Assembly: GCF_000195085.1 (NCBI RefSeq)
Contig: NC_015380.1
Coordinates: forward strand, 420,001-484,000
Direction of reading: 5' to 3'
DNA from: Candidatus Pelagibacter sp. IMCC9063
Lineage (GTDB): Bacteria; Pseudomonadota; Alphaproteobacteria; Pelagibacterales; Pelagibacteraceae
Length of the DNA stretch: 64,000 nucleotides
Shown: piece after piece, positions 1-13,986 of the stretch
Numbering within the stretch: the stretch's first letter is position 1
Layout of the letters: the number at the start of each line of letters is the position of its first letter
Program-made: the position numbers and the translations under genes
The notes under the pieces: model-generated
What the model saw: only the letters and a program-made list of their open reading frames with translations
Database searches by the model: none
What the model was told of the DNA's origin: nothing

Positions 1-342
1 GATTTAAGAGCAGCAGCAAGCATACTAAAAGGCAACAAGGTTTCAAAAAATGTTACTGGTTATGTTGTTCCAGGATCAGGATTAGTAAAAAAGCAAGCTG
101 AAGAAGAGGGTTTGGATAAAGTGTTTATTGATGCAGGTTTGGAGTGGAGAGAGGCAGGATGTTCTATGTGTTTAGGGATGAATCCGGACCAGCTTAAACC
201 AAAAGAAAGATGCGCATCTACTTCAAATAGAAATTTTGAAGGAAGGCAAGGCATGGATGGTAGAACTCATTTAATGAGTCCTGCTATGGCAGCTGCAGCT
301 GCAATTGAAGGAAAACTTGCAGATGTTAGAAAGTTTTTATAA
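1..342 (+). CDS. leuC: 3-isopropylmalate dehydratase large subunit, C-terminal part (5' end outside window)
   Basis: The open frame runs from base 1 to a TAA and gives 113 residues of the C-terminal end of LeuC. LeuC/LeuD isomerise 2-isopropylmalate to 3-isopropylmalate in leucine synthesis. The motif GCSMCLGMN carries two cysteines of the [4Fe-4S] cluster ligand set typical of the aconitase family, followed by the conserved [12 protein letters not shown] stretch. The stop codon overlaps the leuD start (TAATG), so the two subunits are translationally linked. The catalytic N-terminal three quarters of the protein lie upstream of the window. Confidence 0.96.
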   Translation, partial: DLRAAASILKGNKVSKNVTGYVVPGSGLVKKQAEEEGLDKVFIDAGLEWREAGCSMCLGMNPDQLKPKERCASTSNRNFEGRQGMDGRTHLMSPAMAAAAAIEGKLADVRKFL

Positions 343-947
343 TGGAAAAGTTTAAAAATATAAAAAGTATACCAGCGTACTTACCTATTGTTAATGTGGA
401 TACAGACATGATTATTCCAAAACAATTTCTCAAAACAATTAAAAGAACAGGACTTGGTGTAAGTCTGTTTTTTGAAATGAGATATGACAAACAAACACAC
501 GAGCCTATTAAAGATTTTGTTTTAAATGTTGACCCGTACACTAGTTCAAAAATTCTTATTGGAGAAAATAATTTTGGATGTGGATCTTCAAGGGAGCATG
601 CTCCGTGGGCGCTGTTAGATTTTGGAATTAAAGTAATTGTAGCCCCAAGCTTTGCAGATATTTTTTATAACAATTGTTTTAAAAACGGAATCTTACCAAT
701 TTCTTTGCCAGAAGAAAAGATAAAGGAATTGTCAAAATTTTCATTAGAAAAAAAAGAAATAGAAGTTAATTTAGAAGAACAAAAAATTACAAAAGGTGAC
801 AACCAACCTATTGAATTTGAAGTAGAACAATTTAGGAAAGAGTGCCTAATCAATGGCTATGATGACATTGCTTTAACTTTAAAAAAACAAACTCACATAG
901 ATAGTTTCATAGAAAAACAAAAATCCAAAACACCTTGGCATTTTTAA
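342..947 (+). CDS. leuD: 3-isopropylmalate dehydratase small subunit
   Basis: This 201-residue protein is the swivel-domain partner of LeuC. It shows the family motif VDTDMIIPKQF near residues 19-29 and NFGCGSSREHAPW near residues 77-89, which lines the substrate site. The length matches bacterial LeuD. It starts inside the leuC stop (TAATG) and its TAA at 945-947 directly abuts the leuB ATG, so leuC-leuD-leuB form one tightly packed operon for leucine synthesis. Confidence 0.97.
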   Translation: MEKFKNIKSIPAYLPIVNVDTDMIIPKQFLKTIKRTGLGVSLFFEMRYDKQTHEPIKDFVLNVDPYTSSKILIGENNFGCGSSREHAPWALLDFGIKVIVAPSFADIFYNNCFKNGILPISLPEEKIKELSKFSLEKKEIEVNLEEQKITKGDNQPIEFEVEQFRKECLINGYDDIALTLKKQTHIDSFIEKQKSKTPWHF

Positions 948-2060
948 ATGGCTAAAAAAGATATTTTGTTATTAGCCGGTGACGGCATTGGACCTGAAAT
1001 AATGAAAGAAGCTAAAAAAATAATTAGCTGGTTCAATAAAAATAAAAAATTAGAGATTGAAATATCAGAAGAATTAGCTGGAGGAATTTCTTATGATGAA
1101 AATGGGACTCCTCTAACAGATCAGGTTTTGTATAAAGCCATGGATAGCGACGCAGTCCTTTTGGGAGCTGTAGGTGGCCCTAAATGGGATAATCTTGAAT
1201 TTTCAAAAAAACCAGAAAGAGCACTTCTTAGATTGAGAAAAGAAATGAGATTATTTGCGAATTTAAGACCAGCTATTTGTTTTTCTGAACTCGTAAGCGC
1301 ATCTAGTTTAAAAGCAGAAATTATATCCGACCTGGACATCCTGATAGTCAGAGAGCTTACAGGAGGAATTTACTTTGGAGAACCAAGGGGAATCGAGCCA
1401 ATTGAAAATGGAGAAAGAAAAGGTGTGAATACCCACACGTACACTACTAAAGAAATTAAAAGAGTCGCCAAAGTTGCTTTTGATTTGGCCCTAAAGAGAG
1501 GTAAAAAAGTTACTTCAGCTGACAAATCTAATGTAATGGAAGCAGGACAGCTGTGGAAAGAGGAAGTTCAGGCTCTCTACGATGAAAATAAAGCCTATAA
1601 AGAGATTGAGTTAAGTCATATGCTAGCAGATAATTGTGCTATGCAATTAGTAAGAAATCCAAAACAGTTTGATGTTATCGTAACAGATAATTTGTTTGGA
1701 GACATGCTATCCGACGAAGCTGCAATGTTAACAGGGTCTCTGGGTATGTTGCCATCTGCATCTCTTAGCGAAAAAGACAAAAATGGAAGAATTCGATCAA
1801 TGTATGAACCTTGTCATGGATCGGCACCTGATATTGCTGGAAAAGGAATAGCCAATCCAATCGCAATGATATTAAGTTTTGCTATGGCTTTAAAATATTC
1901 ATTAAATTTTGATAAAGAATCTGAGTTATTAGAATCTGCTATTAAACTTGTATTAAAAGATGGTTTAAGAACAGCTGATATTATGGAAGACGGAAAAAAA
2001 AATGTATCAACTTCAGATATGGGTGATGCGATAGTTGCAAAATTAGAACTTCAAAAATGA
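948..2060 (+). CDS. leuB: 3-isopropylmalate dehydrogenase
   Basis: LeuB oxidises and decarboxylates 3-isopropylmalate to 2-ketoisocaproate with NAD. The 370-residue product has the isocitrate/isopropylmalate dehydrogenase fold: the GDGIGPEIM start near residue 11, the FANLRPA and [11 protein letters not shown] substrate-binding segments, and the metal-binding signature [14 protein letters not shown] near residue 245. The length is normal. The ATG immediately follows the leuD stop and the gene end overlaps asd by four bases (ATGA). Confidence 0.97.
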   Translation: MAKKDILLLAGDGIGPEIMKEAKKIISWFNKNKKLEIEISEELAGGISYDENGTPLTDQVLYKAMDSDAVLLGAVGGPKWDNLEFSKKPERALLRLRKEMRLFANLRPAICFSELVSASSLKAEIISDLDILIVRELTGGIYFGEPRGIEPIENGERKGVNTHTYTTKEIKRVAKVAFDLALKRGKKVTSADKSNVMEAGQLWKEEVQALYDENKAYKEIELSHMLADNCAMQLVRNPKQFDVIVTDNLFGDMLSDEAAMLTGSLGMLPSASLSEKDKNGRIRSMYEPCHGSAPDIAGKGIANPIAMILSFAMALKYSLNFDKESELLESAIKLVLKDGLRTADIMEDGKKNVSTSDMGDAIVAKLELQK

Positions 2061-3067
2061 AATTAAATATAGCAATTGCTGGAGCAACGGGAAACGTTGG
2101 TAGGAAAATAATAGAAGTTTTAGAAAAAAAAAATTTCCCCGTTGATAATCTTTATCTATTGGCATCCAAAAATAGTGAAGGTAAAAAAGTCAAATTTTTT
2201 AAGAAAGAAATTGTAGTAGAAGATTTAACTAATTTTGATTTTTCCAAAGCTGCCATTACTTTTTTTTGTTGTGGATCGGAAATGAGCAAAGAGTGGGCTC
2301 CTATAGCTGCAAAAAAATCTATAGTTATTGACAATTCTAGCTTATTTAGAATGGATCAGGAGATACCCCTGATAGTTCCAGAGGTGAATGCTGATGATAT
2401 TATGCAGTTTAAAAATAAAAATATAATTGCGAATCCAAATTGTTCTACAGCCCAATTGGTGGTTGCGCTGAAACCACTGCATGATTTGCTAAGTATTGAA
2501 AGAGTGGTTGTCTCAACTTATCAGTCTGTATCTGGAGCTGGCAAAGACCCTATGAATGAATTAGCAAAGCAGACCAAACAATTTTTAAATAAGGAAAAAA
2601 TTATTTCAGAAAATTTTACAAAACAAATAGCATTTAATGTTATTCCCCACATAGATGAATTCACAGATGAGGGCTATACAAAAGAAGAATTGAAAATGGT
2701 AAATGAAACCCAAAAAATTCTAAGCGATAAAATTAAATTGACAGCAACCTGCGTTCGCGTTCCAGTTTTAGTCTCTCACTGCGAATCTGTAAATATTCAA
2801 TTCGAAAGATCATTTACTTTAGATCAAATTTACTCAACTTTATCATCTGCCAAGGGTTGCAAAGTTATAGATGAAAGGAAAAACGGAGGATATATTACTC
2901 CTATTGAAGCCGAAGGTCAGTTTGATACTTACATCTCTAGGATTAGAATAGATTCAACCCAAAAAAATTGTTTGAATATGTGGGTTGTGTCAGATAATTT
3001 ATTAAAAGGAGCGGCATTAAATGCAGTTCAAATCGCAGAAACATTAGTAGATAAACAATTAATCTAA
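2057..3067 (+). CDS. asd: aspartate-semialdehyde dehydrogenase
   Basis: Asd reduces aspartyl phosphate to aspartate semialdehyde, the branch point to lysine/diaminopimelate, threonine and methionine. The 336-residue protein has the Rossmann motif GATGNVG at residues 9-15 and the catalytic cysteine in NPNCSTAQ (Cys129). It starts in the leuB stop (ATGA) and its TAA abuts the sdhC ATG, placing an amino-acid gene between the leucine and succinate dehydrogenase operons. An A10 tract near 2124-2133 stays in frame here, which is useful for comparison with the broken genes elsewhere in the window. Confidence 0.96.
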   Translation: MKLNIAIAGATGNVGRKIIEVLEKKNFPVDNLYLLASKNSEGKKVKFFKKEIVVEDLTNFDFSKAAITFFCCGSEMSKEWAPIAAKKSIVIDNSSLFRMDQEIPLIVPEVNADDIMQFKNKNIIANPNCSTAQLVVALKPLHDLLSIERVVVSTYQSVSGAGKDPMNELAKQTKQFLNKEKIISENFTKQIAFNVIPHIDEFTDEGYTKEELKMVNETQKILSDKIKLTATCVRVPVLVSHCESVNIQFERSFTLDQIYSTLSSAKGCKVIDERKNGGYITPIEAEGQFDTYISRIRIDSTQKNCLNMWVVSDNLLKGAALNAVQIAETLVDKQLI

Positions 3068-3448
3068 ATGGATGATTTAAACAAAAATAGACCGCTATCG
3101 CCTCATCTGCAGGTTTATAAGTGGCAATTATCTTCTCTTCTTTCTATTACTCACCGCTTAACATCAATCATAAACACAGCTGGCATAACCCTTATTTGTT
3201 TTTGGATACTCTCGTTATCCATGGGTGAGAATTGTTATAAATATTTTACAATGTTTTCTTCAAGCATCGTAGGGAAATTTATTTTAGTCGGTTTTACCTG
3301 GTCATTTTGCTACCATTTGCTAAATGGTTTAAGGCATTTGTTTTGGGATATGGGCTATGGATATGAAATTAAGACTGCGAACTTCTCAGGAATTTTTGTT
3401 TTAACAAGTTCTTTCTTATTAACTATAATATTATGGGTTGTATCATGA
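3068..3448 (+). CDS. sdhC: succinate dehydrogenase cytochrome b556 subunit
   Basis: This 126-residue membrane anchor of complex II has three hydrophobic segments. The N-terminal stretch NRPLSPHLQVY and the SITHRLTS motif around residues 25-32 are typical of SdhC and lie at the ubiquinone site, and the HLLNGLRHLFWD segment near residues 83-94 holds the haem-ligand histidine region. It begins directly after the asd stop and overlaps sdhD by ATGA. Confidence 0.95.
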   Translation: MDDLNKNRPLSPHLQVYKWQLSSLLSITHRLTSIINTAGITLICFWILSLSMGENCYKYFTMFSSSIVGKFILVGFTWSFCYHLLNGLRHLFWDMGYGYEIKTANFSGIFVLTSSFLLTIILWVVS

Positions 3449-3780
3449 GAAATATTGCAGTTACCAAGTGGATTTTACAAAGAGTTACAGCAGTTATCCT
3501 TTTGCCTTTGCTTATTTGGTTTTTATCAGTCTTTATCGGTTTAGTTCAAAAAGATTTCACAACGGTTATAATTTTTTTTGAAAACAATATTAATTTTTCT
3601 TTTTCAGTAGTTTTTTTAGTTTTAGTGTTTTCTCATATGAAGATTGGAATGGGAGAAATATTTGAAGATTATATACAAGATAGCCGATACAAAAGTGTCG
3701 CAAATTTAATAATTTCTATCTTCGCTACTGTTCTTCCTTTAATAACTATTGTATCTTTAATCTTAATTAAATTTAATTAA
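3445..3780 (+). CDS. sdhD: succinate dehydrogenase membrane anchor subunit
   Basis: The second membrane anchor of complex II, 111 residues with three transmembrane helices. The segment FSHMKIGMGEIFEDYI provides the haem-binding histidine and the Asp-Tyr pair expected at the quinone site. I choose the ATG at 3445, which overlaps the sdhC stop as ATGA, over an in-frame ATG at 3433 that would lie further inside sdhC. sdhA follows after three bases. Confidence 0.94.
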   Translation: MRNIAVTKWILQRVTAVILLPLLIWFLSVFIGLVQKDFTTVIIFFENNINFSFSVVFLVLVFSHMKIGMGEIFEDYIQDSRYKSVANLIISIFATVLPLITIVSLILIKFN

Positions 3781-3783
3781 ATT

Positions 3784-5568
3784 ATGAGCAAATACGAAAT
3801 TATTGACCATGAATATGACGCTATTGTAGTTGGCGCAGGTGGCTCAGGCTTAAGAGCAGCTGTTGGACTGTCTGAGGCAGGTTTAAAAACTGCATGCATA
3901 TCAAAAGTTTTTCCAACTAGAAGTCACACAGCTGCAGCTCAAGGAGGAATATCTGCTGCATTAGGAAATATGGGTGAAGACGATTGGCGATGGCACATGT
4001 ACGATACAGTTAAAGGTGCAGATTGGCTTGGAGATCAAGATTCGATTGAATTTTTATGTAAAGAAGCACCCAAAGCGGTTATTGAATTAGAAAAGTATGG
4101 TGTGGCTTTTAGCAGAACAGAAGAAGGAAAAATTTATCAGAGACCTTTTGGTGGTATGACTAAAAATTATGGAAATGGTGTTATCCAAAGAACATGCGCA
4201 GCAGCAGATAGAACTGGTCATGCAATATTGCACACTCTTTATGGACAGGCTTTAAAAAAGAATACGGAGTTTTTTATTGAGTACTTTGCTTTAGATTTAT
4301 TAATGCACAATGGTAAGTGCCATGGTGTTTTAGCATGGTCGTTGCAAGATGGAAAAATTCACAGATTCAGATCAAACATGACTATTCTTGCTACAGGAGG
4401 ATATGGTCGAGCTTATTTTTCAGCTACTTCAGCCCACACTTGTACTGGAGACGGTGGAGGAATGGTTTTGAGAGCAGGATTACCACTGCAAGATATGGAG
4501 TTTATACAATTTCATCCCACAGGAATTTACGGTGCAGGCTGTTTGATTACCGAAGGAAGTAGAGGTGAGGGTGGTTTTTTAGTTAACTCTGAAGGGGAAA
4601 GATTTATGGAAAGGTATGCACCTTCCGCAAAAGATCTTGCTTCGCGAGATGTTGTTTCACGATCAATGACTGTAGAAATTAATGAAGGAAGAGGAGTTGG
4701 AAAAGATAAAGATCATATTTATCTTCATTTAAATCATATAGATCCAAAAACTTTACATGAACGACTTCCGGGAATTTCAGAGTCGGCAAAAGTATTTGCT
4801 GGAGTGGATGTTACTAAAGAGCCAATACCAGTCATGCCAACAGTTCATTATAACATGGGAGGAATTCCAACTAATTATCATGGAGAAGTTTTAACAAAAG
4901 ACGCAGATGGATCTGAAACAATAGTAGACGGTTTAATGGCAATTGGTGAGGCAGCATGTGTCTCGGTTCATGGAGCAAATAGATTGGGATCCAACTCATT
5001 AATTGACTTAGTCGTTTTTGGAAAAGCTGCCTCAGTTCGTACAGCCCAAGTTGTTAAACCCAATTCTAAGCATGAAACTATTCCAGAATCAGAGACACAA
5101 AAATCCCTAGACCGATTTGATAAATTAAGAAATGCTAATGGAAGTACTCCTACGGCAGTTTTGAGAGATAAAATGCAAAGAACTATGCAAAGCAAATGTG
5201 CCGTTTTTAGAACAGACAAGACCTTAAAAGAAGGGCTTCATGACATACAGCAGCCTTGGGATGGAATGAAGGATATTCGCGTTCAGGATAAATCCTTAAT
5301 ATTTAACACGGACTTAGTAGAAGCTTTAGAGTTTGATAATTTAATTAGACAATCAATGGTTACAGTTTCTTCTGCAGAAAATAGAAAAGAAAGTAGGGGC
5401 GCACATTCAAGAGAAGACTTTAAAGATAGAGACGACCAAGAATGGATGAAGCATACACTAGCTTGGCAAAAATCAGACGGAAAAGTTGAAATTGATTATA
5501 GAGATGTCCATACTTACACGTTAAGTACAGACGTTCAATATTTTCCCCCTAAAAAAAGAGTTTACTAA
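3784..5568 (+). CDS. sdhA: succinate dehydrogenase flavoprotein subunit
   Basis: The catalytic subunit of complex II, oxidising succinate to fumarate. The 594-residue product has the dinucleotide-binding motif GAGGSG at residues 17-22, the covalent FAD histidine in SHTAAAQGG (His48), the HPTG active-site motif near residue 240, and the C-terminal flavoprotein domain with [12 protein letters not shown]-type sequence. The length is typical of alphaproteobacteria and mitochondria. The next gene, sdhB, starts three bases after the stop. Confidence 0.98.
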   Translation: MSKYEIIDHEYDAIVVGAGGSGLRAAVGLSEAGLKTACISKVFPTRSHTAAAQGGISAALGNMGEDDWRWHMYDTVKGADWLGDQDSIEFLCKEAPKAVIELEKYGVAFSRTEEGKIYQRPFGGMTKNYGNGVIQRTCAAADRTGHAILHTLYGQALKKNTEFFIEYFALDLLMHNGKCHGVLAWSLQDGKIHRFRSNMTILATGGYGRAYFSATSAHTCTGDGGGMVLRAGLPLQDMEFIQFHPTGIYGAGCLITEGSRGEGGFLVNSEGERFMERYAPSAKDLASRDVVSRSMTVEINEGRGVGKDKDHIYLHLNHIDPKTLHERLPGISESAKVFAGVDVTKEPIPVMPTVHYNMGGIPTNYHGEVLTKDADGSETIVDGLMAIGEAACVSVHGANRLGSNSLIDLVVFGKAASVRTAQVVKPNSKHETIPESETQKSLDRFDKLRNANGSTPTAVLRDKMQRTMQSKCAVFRTDKTLKEGLHDIQQPWDGMKDIRVQDKSLIFNTDLVEALEFDNLIRQSMVTVSSAENRKESRGAHSREDFKDRDDQEWMKHTLAWQKSDGKVEIDYRDVHTYTLSTDVQYFPPKKRVY

Positions 5569-5571
5569 ATT

Positions 5572-6345
5572 ATGGTACAATTTGCTTTACCAAAAAATTC
5601 AACGATAGAAAAAGGTAAGCATTTCTCTTCCGATTCTAAATCAAAAAATTTGAAAAAAATTAATGTATATCGATGGAATCCAGAAGATACTAAAAATCCT
5701 AGAGTAGATTCTTACGAAGTTGCTATGGACGAATGTGGTCCAATGGTTTTAGACGTTCTGATAAAAATTAAAAATGAAATTGATTCTACTGTAACCTTTA
5801 GAAGATCTTGTAGAGAAGGAATTTGCGGAAGTTGTGCGATGAATATTGATGGCTCTAATACACTAGCTTGTTTAAAACCAGCAGAAGAGATTAGTGGGGA
5901 TATAAATATTTATCCATTGCCACACATGCCAGTTATCAAAGATTTGGTTCCAGATTTAAAGCAACTATATAAGCAATATGAATCTATTGAGCCATGGATG
6001 CAATCAGAGACCACTGGAAAAGAAGCTGAAAAATTACAATCTATTGAAGATCGATCCAAAATAGATGGTTTGTATGAATGTATACTATGTGCTTGCTGCT
6101 CAACATCTTGCCCTAGCTATTGGTGGAATGGGGATAAATATTTGGGACCCGCAGTCCTCTTGCAAGCTTATAGATGGATTGTTGATAGTAGAGACGACGA
6201 AAGAAAAAAAAGATTAAAAAAAGTAGCGGATGAATTAAAACTATTTAGATGTCATACCATTATGAATTGCACCAATGCGTGCCCAAAAGGACTAAACCCA
6301 GCAAAAGCCATTGGTTCAATTAAAAAAATGTTAGTTTCTGTATAG
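5572..6345 (+). CDS. sdhB: succinate dehydrogenase iron-sulfur subunit
   Basis: The 257-residue electron-transfer subunit of complex II. The [2Fe-2S] ligands are Cys80, Cys85, Cys88 and Cys100 ([14 protein letters not shown]). The [4Fe-4S]/[3Fe-4S] domain has [12 protein letters not shown] at about residues 170-181 and [11 protein letters not shown] near residues 233-243. It is the last gene of the sdhCDAB run; an 83-base gap with a promoter separates it from mmsA. No terminator hairpin is visible after it. Confidence 0.98.
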   Translation: MVQFALPKNSTIEKGKHFSSDSKSKNLKKINVYRWNPEDTKNPRVDSYEVAMDECGPMVLDVLIKIKNEIDSTVTFRRSCREGICGSCAMNIDGSNTLACLKPAEEISGDINIYPLPHMPVIKDLVPDLKQLYKQYESIEPWMQSETTGKEAEKLQSIEDRSKIDGLYECILCACCSTSCPSYWWNGDKYLGPAVLLQAYRWIVDSRDDERKKRLKKVADELKLFRCHTIMNCTNACPKGLNPAKAIGSIKKMLVSV

Positions 6346-6389
6346 TGGTAACTATCAAAAATCAATAAACCTTAAGTTTTCTTATTAAA

Positions 6390-6416
6390 TTGACAGTTTA
6401 AAAACCAAGCTATACT
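6390..6416 (+). promoter_or_regulatory. promoter of mmsA (near-leaderless, shared with sucC)
   Basis: A perfect -35 hexamer TTGACA lies at 6390-6395 and a -10 TATACT at 6411-6416 with a 15-base spacer. The start codon is only 12 bases after the -10, so the expected transcript has a leader of about 6 bases and no Shine-Dalgarno. The region from 6381 to the ATG aligns without gaps to the region before sucC (40 of 51 bases identical), including the AAACCAAG spacer block. Confidence 0.7.
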
Positions 6417-6428
6417 TTCTTTTTTCTT

Positions 6429-8887
<2,459 letters not shown>

Positions 8888-8937
8888 ATAAAGAATGTTT
8901 AGTATTGGTAAAAAAAAATTAATTAAAACTATTAAAA

Positions 8938-8964
8938 TTGACAGCTTAGAAACCAAGTTGTAGT
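8938..8964 (+). promoter_or_regulatory. promoter of sucC (near-leaderless, shared with mmsA)
   Basis: TTGACA at 8938-8943 and TGTAGT at 8959-8964 occupy exactly the same positions relative to the start codon as the mmsA promoter elements (ATG 39 bases after the first base of the -35 in both cases). Both share TTGACAG, AAACCAAG and TTTCTTATG. The -10 is weaker than that of mmsA. No Shine-Dalgarno precedes the sucC ATG. Confidence 0.65.
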
Positions 8965-8976
8965 TTCAGATTTCTT

Positions 8977-10137
8977 ATGAACATTCACGAGCATCAAGCC
9001 AAGGACATTCTAAAAAAATTTGGAGCAGAAGTTCCCAATGGAGAGCCCATTTTTTCACTAGACGAAATAGATGAAAAGTTTAAAAAAATAAAAACAGATA
9101 AAGTTGTCCTTAAAGCCCAAATCCATGCTGGAGGAAGAGGTAAAGCAGGTGGGGTTAAAATTGTTGATAATCTTGAACAATTAAAGGAAGAGGCTAAAAA
9201 TTTACTAGGGAAAGTTCTTGTCACTCATCAAACAGGGCCCCAGGGTAGGGAAGTAAAAAGACTGTATATTGAAGAGGCTTCAGATATTTCAAAAGAATTC
9301 TACCTATCTTGTCTTGTAGATCGTGCAAGTTCTAAAATTGCTTTTATTTCAAGCGCTGAGGGAGGAATGGATATAGAAGAAGTTGCTAACAAAACTCCAG
9401 AAAAAATTACCACTACTCGTGTTAGTCTTTCTAAAGGATTAACAAAAGAAGACATAACACAAGTATTAAAGCCATATCAGCTTCCTTCAGAATCTATCGA
9501 GCAAGCTGAAAAACTTATTCAATCTATTTTTAAGGCTTTGCTAAATACAGACGCAAACTTAATTGAAGTAAATCCTTTAATTCTAACAAAAGAAAATCAA
9601 GTATTGTGTCTTGATGCAAAAATTAATTTTGATGCAAATGCATTATATCGTCATCCAGACATTTTGGAATTAAGAGATTTTGATGAAGAAGATCCTGCAG
9701 AAATAGAAGCAAGTAAATATGATTTGGCCTACATCAAATTAGATGGAGAAATTGGTTGTATGGTAAATGGCGCAGGACTTGCCATGGCTACTATGGATAT
9801 TATTAAGCTTTATGGTTCAGAGCCTGCAAACTTTTTAGATGTAGGAGGAGGAGCAACTAAAGAAAAAGTGTCGGCAGCTTTTAATATTATTTTATCTGAT
9901 AAAAACGTTAAAGGTATTTTGATTAATATTTTTGGAGGAATAATGAGGTGTGATGTAATTGCCGAAGGTGTCATTGCAGCCGCAAAAGAAACAAATCTTT
10001 CTGTACCTTTAGTTGTTAGACTTGCCGGAACTAAATTTGAAGAAGGAAAAAAAATATTAGAACAGTCAGGATTAAAAATTATTCCTGCAAATGACTTGTC
10101 AGAGGCTGCTCAAAAAATAGTTGAGGCAATAAAATAA
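8977..10137 (+). CDS. sucC: succinyl-CoA synthetase beta subunit (ADP-forming)
   Basis: The 386-residue beta subunit couples succinyl-CoA cleavage to ATP or GTP formation in the TCA cycle. The N-terminal ATP-grasp domain begins with [12 protein letters not shown] and contains [16 protein letters not shown]; the C-terminal ligase-CoA domain has [15 protein letters not shown]. The length is normal. sucD follows two bases after the stop. Confidence 0.98.
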   Translation: MNIHEHQAKDILKKFGAEVPNGEPIFSLDEIDEKFKKIKTDKVVLKAQIHAGGRGKAGGVKIVDNLEQLKEEAKNLLGKVLVTHQTGPQGREVKRLYIEEASDISKEFYLSCLVDRASSKIAFISSAEGGMDIEEVANKTPEKITTTRVSLSKGLTKEDITQVLKPYQLPSESIEQAEKLIQSIFKALLNTDANLIEVNPLILTKENQVLCLDAKINFDANALYRHPDILELRDFDEEDPAEIEASKYDLAYIKLDGEIGCMVNGAGLAMATMDIIKLYGSEPANFLDVGGGATKEKVSAAFNIILSDKNVKGILINIFGGIMRCDVIAEGVIAAAKETNLSVPLVVRLAGTKFEEGKKILEQSGLKIIPANDLSEAAQKIVEAIK

Positions 10138-10139
10138 AT

Positions 10140-11015
10140 ATGTCTGTTTTAATTAATAAAGATACAAAAGTTATCTGCCAAGGTTTCACAGGCACTCACG
10201 GTACGTTCCATTCAGAACAGGCTATTGAATACGGAACTAATCTAGTAGGCGGTGTTACCCCTAATAAGGGTGGACAAACTCATTTAGGAAAACCAGTTTT
10301 TAATACTGTAGAAGAGGCAGTTAACCAGACGAAAGCTGATGCAACAATGATTTATGTGCCAGCTAAATTTGCTGCTGCAGCCATCATAGAAGCTATAGAA
10401 TGTGAAATGCCTTTGATTGCTTGTATTACTGAAGGAATTCCAATTCTAGACATGATTAAAGTTAAAGAAAAATTAAAAGGATCAAAATCAAGATTGATAG
10501 GGCCAAATTGCCCCGGAATCATTACTCCTGAAGAATGTAAAATTGGTATTATGCCAGGTCATATTCACAAAAAAGGTTCGGTTGGTATTGTTTCTCGATC
10601 TGGAACTCTTACATATGAGGCCGTTGCCCAGACCACTGCAATTGGTTTAGGACAATCTACATGTATTGGTATAGGCGGCGATCCAGTAAATGGAACAAAT
10701 TTTATAGACTGTTTGGAGCTATTTTTAAATGATGAAAAAACAGAATCTATAATCATGATTGGTGAAATAGGCGGAGACGATGAAGAGCAAGCAGCTCAAT
10801 TTATTAAAGATTCTAAGATTAAAAAGCCAACAGTGGGTTTTATTGCAGGATTAACAGCACCCCCAGGAAGAAGAATGGGTCATGCAGGAGCTATTATTGC
10901 TGGCGGAAAAGGTGGAGCACAAGATAAAATAGAAAAAATGAAATCTTGTGGAATTACTGTGACAGAGTCACCAGCTGATATTGGAAAAACATTAAAGACT
11001 AAATTACAAGGGTAA
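10140..11015 (+). CDS. sucD: succinyl-CoA synthetase alpha subunit
   Basis: The 291-residue alpha subunit binds CoA and carries the phosphorylated histidine. The CoA-binding start has [18 protein letters not shown], and the active-site histidine is in [17 protein letters not shown] (about His248). It is the standard partner of sucC. The gap to sucA is 19 bases. Confidence 0.98.
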   Translation: MSVLINKDTKVICQGFTGTHGTFHSEQAIEYGTNLVGGVTPNKGGQTHLGKPVFNTVEEAVNQTKADATMIYVPAKFAAAAIIEAIECEMPLIACITEGIPILDMIKVKEKLKGSKSRLIGPNCPGIITPEECKIGIMPGHIHKKGSVGIVSRSGTLTYEAVAQTTAIGLGQSTCIGIGGDPVNGTNFIDCLELFLNDEKTESIIMIGEIGGDDEEQAAQFIKDSKIKKPTVGFIAGLTAPPGRRMGHAGAIIAGGKGGAQDKIEKMKSCGITVTESPADIGKTLKTKLQG

Positions 11016-11034
11016 TATATATTTAGACTACAAA

Positions 11035-13986
11035 ATGTCATCTTCTAAAAACAAAATATTCCAAACAACATCTTTCCTATCTGGCATGAATTCATCTTAT
11101 ATAGACGATCTGTATGAGAAATATGTAAAAGATCCACAATCTATCGAAGAAAGCTGGAGAGATTTTTTTTTCGGTTTGGCAGAAAAAAAAGAGTTAATAC
11201 AAAAAGAAAAAGATGGTGCGTCTTGGTCACCTCAAAAGTTAAGAAATAAACATAATGAAGATCTAGATTCTTATGAAAAACTTTTACCAAAAATCAATGT
11301 TACAGAAGTACAAAATGAAATTATCAAAGAAGCTCCAAAGATTGTAAAAAAAGAATCCACTGAAGATGTAGAAACAGCCACTAAAGACTCGGTAAGAGCA
11401 ATTATGATGATTAGAGCTTTTAGAATTAGGGGTCATTTGATTGCAGACCTAGACCCTCTTAAATTATTTGAAAATAAAGATCATCCTGAATTAAATCCAG
11501 AAACATATGGTTTTACAAAAAAAGATAATAATAAAAAAATATTTTTAGACAATGTTCTTGGACTTAAATACGCAACAATAGACGAAATTTTAGAGATCTT
11601 AAAAAGAACCTATTGTTCTAAAGTAGGTGTTGAATTTATGCACATGGAAGACCCAAGTGAAAAGAGTTGGGTTCAAGAGAGAATTGAAGGTAAGGAAAAA
11701 GAAATCTCTTTCACCCCAGAAGGAAAAAAAGCCATGTTAAATAGGGTATTAGAGGCAGAAGGTTTCGAAAAATATTTACATACAAAATATGTCGGTACAA
11801 AAAGATTTGGCTTAGATGGATGCGAATCTTTAATACCAGCGATGGAACAAATTATTAAATTAGGAGGTTCGCTAGGAGTAAAAGAGGTTAAAATTGGAAT
11901 GCCTCACAGGGGGAGGCTTAATATTCTAACAAATGTAATACAAAAGCCTTTAAAAAAAATATTTAAGGAGTTTGCAGGAGAACCAGGACCTGCAGATATA
12001 GGTGTTTCAGGAGATGTAAAATATCATTTAGGAGCATCCGCAGATAGAGAGTTTGACGGTAACTCAGTGCACGTTAGCTTGACTGCCAACCCCTCTCACT
12101 TAGAGGCAGTTAATCCAGTTGTATTAGGGCAAACTAGAGCTAAACAATTTTTTCACAAAGATATAAAAAGAGACAAGGTAATTCCTATATTGCTTCATGG
12201 GGATGCTGCTTTTGCAGGACAGGGAGTAGTCGCAGAATGTTTTGCAATGTCAGGAGTTCCTGGCCACAATATTGGTGGAACTATACATATTATTGTTAAT
12301 AATCAAATAGGATTTACTACAACACCCTCTTTTGCCAGATCATCACCTTACCCTTCTGAAGTAGCAAAAATGGTTCAGGCTCCTATTTTTCATGTAAATG
12401 GAGATGACGTGGAAGCAGTTGTATATGTAACAAAAGTTGCAACTGAGTATAGACAAAAATTTAAAAGAGATGTTGTAATAGATATTTTTTGTTACAGAAG
12501 GTTTGGTCACAACGAGGGTGATGAACCTTCATTCACGCAGCCCTTAATGTACCAAAAAATCAAAAATCACCCTTCCATTTTGACTGCTTATTCAAAGCAA
12601 TTAATTGAAGAGGGATTGTTTACTAAAGAGCAAATTGAAAAACAAAAATCTGATTATAAAAAAAAATTAGATAAAGAGTTCGAAGAATCTAAAAAATATA
12701 TTAGTAATGAACATGATTGGTTTACTGGAACCTGGTCTAAATTTTCTACTGAAAAAGGTTCAGATAGAAGAGGGGTTACAGCAGTAGACTTAAAAATAAT
12801 TAAAAAAATAGGAACTAAGCTTACTTCACTTCCTAATGATTTTAATACCCACCCTACTATTAATAGAATTTTTGAAGCAAAGAAAAAAATGTTCGAAAGT
12901 GGAAAAGGCTTTGATTGGAGTACGGCTGAGAGCTTAGCTTTCGCAACACTATTAGAAGAAGGATATCCAGTAAGATTAGTAGGGCAAGATTCTGTTCGTG
13001 GAACTTTTAGCCAGAGACATGCTGGACTTACAGATCAAAATACAGGTGAAAAATACTTTCCTTTAAAAAATTTAAGTAAAAAACAAGCCAATGTAGAAAT
13101 CGTAGATAGCTTACTTTCGGAAATGGGAGTTTTAGGATTTGAATATGGATACTCGTTAGTTGAACCAAATGCTTTAGTGGCATGGGAAGCTCAATTTGGA
13201 GATTTTGCAAATGGTGCACAAATTATATTTGATCAATTTATAAGCTCCGGAGAAAAAAAATGGACACGAGCAAGTGGATTAGTAATGTTATTGCCTCATG
13301 GTTATGAAGGTCAAGGTCCAGAACATTCATCAGCAAGAATCGAAAGATACCTTCAATCTTGTGCGCAAGAAAATTTACAAATAGTTAACTGCACAACTCC
13401 AGCAAATTACTTCCATGTTTTGAGAAGACAAATTCACAGGTCATTTAGAAAACCTCTAATCATTTTTACTCCTAAATCTTTATTGAGACATAAGAAATGT
13501 ATTTCAGAAATAGAGGACTTTTCAAACAAGAATTCTTTCCACAGAGTTCTGCCAGACCATGCTGAAAATCCACAGCATAAGTTAATTAAACTAGCTCCAG
13601 ATAAGGAAATTAAAAGAATTGTGATTTGTTCAGGTAAAGTTTATTTTGATCTTTTGGAAAAAAGACAAGAAATTAGAGAAAAAAGAGTGCAACTTGTCAG
13701 AATTGAACAAATATATCCTTTTCCTGCAAAAACTTTAGCTAAGCTTATAAAAAGGTTTGTAAATGCAGAGGAATATATTTGGTGTCAGGAAGAGCCGCAA
13801 AATATGGGGTGCTGGAACACAGTTGAAAGATATATTAATTGGACATTAAATCATATTAAATCAAAGGCAAAAAATATAAAATACATTGGTAGAGGTCCAA
13901 TGGCCTCAACAGCCACTGGTTATTTAAAAAAACATGTTGCCCAACAACAGGAAATTGTTACAAAAGCGTTAACTATAAATGGCTGA
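11035..13986 (+). CDS. sucA: 2-oxoglutarate dehydrogenase E1 component
   Basis: The 983-residue thiamine diphosphate-dependent E1 subunit decarboxylates 2-oxoglutarate and transfers the succinyl group to the E2 lipoyl arm. It shows the short N-terminal E2-binding region ([14 protein letters not shown]), the substrate region GMPHRGRLN, the thiamine diphosphate motif beginning [14 protein letters not shown], and the transketolase-like C-terminal part with [12 protein letters not shown] and [17 protein letters not shown]. The length matches proteobacterial SucA. It overlaps sucB by eight bases. Confidence 0.98.
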   Translation: MSSSKNKIFQTTSFLSGMNSSYIDDLYEKYVKDPQSIEESWRDFFFGLAEKKELIQKEKDGASWSPQKLRNKHNEDLDSYEKLLPKINVTEVQNEIIKEAPKIVKKESTEDVETATKDSVRAIMMIRAFRIRGHLIADLDPLKLFENKDHPELNPETYGFTKKDNNKKIFLDNVLGLKYATIDEILEILKRTYCSKVGVEFMHMEDPSEKSWVQERIEGKEKEISFTPEGKKAMLNRVLEAEGFEKYLHTKYVGTKRFGLDGCESLIPAMEQIIKLGGSLGVKEVKIGMPHRGRLNILTNVIQKPLKKIFKEFAGEPGPADIGVSGDVKYHLGASADREFDGNSVHVSLTANPSHLEAVNPVVLGQTRAKQFFHKDIKRDKVIPILLHGDAAFAGQGVVAECFAMSGVPGHNIGGTIHIIVNNQIGFTTTPSFARSSPYPSEVAKMVQAPIFHVNGDDVEAVVYVTKVATEYRQKFKRDVVIDIFCYRRFGHNEGDEPSFTQPLMYQKIKNHPSILTAYSKQLIEEGLFTKEQIEKQKSDYKKKLDKEFEESKKYISNEHDWFTGTWSKFSTEKGSDRRGVTAVDLKIIKKIGTKLTSLPNDFNTHPTINRIFEAKKKMFESGKGFDWSTAESLAFATLLEEGYPVRLVGQDSVRGTFSQRHAGLTDQNTGEKYFPLKNLSKKQANVEIVDSLLSEMGVLGFEYGYSLVEPNALVAWEAQFGDFANGAQIIFDQFISSGEKKWTRASGLVMLLPHGYEGQGPEHSSARIERYLQSCAQENLQIVNCTTPANYFHVLRRQIHRSFRKPLIIFTPKSLLRHKKCISEIEDFSNKNSFHRVLPDHAENPQHKLIKLAPDKEIKRIVICSGKVYFDLLEKRQEIREKRVQLVRIEQIYPFPAKTLAKLIKRFVNAEEYIWCQEEPQNMGCWNTVERYINWTLNHIKSKAKNIKYIGRGPMASTATGYLKKHVAQQQEIVTKALTING

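Noticed and set aside
6390-6428. Riboswitch or sigma-32-type heat-shock promoter before mmsA and sucC
   Set aside because: The leader is only about 6 bases, too short for an aptamer, and the elements are closer to the housekeeping -35/-10 than to alphaproteobacterial sigma-32 promoters.
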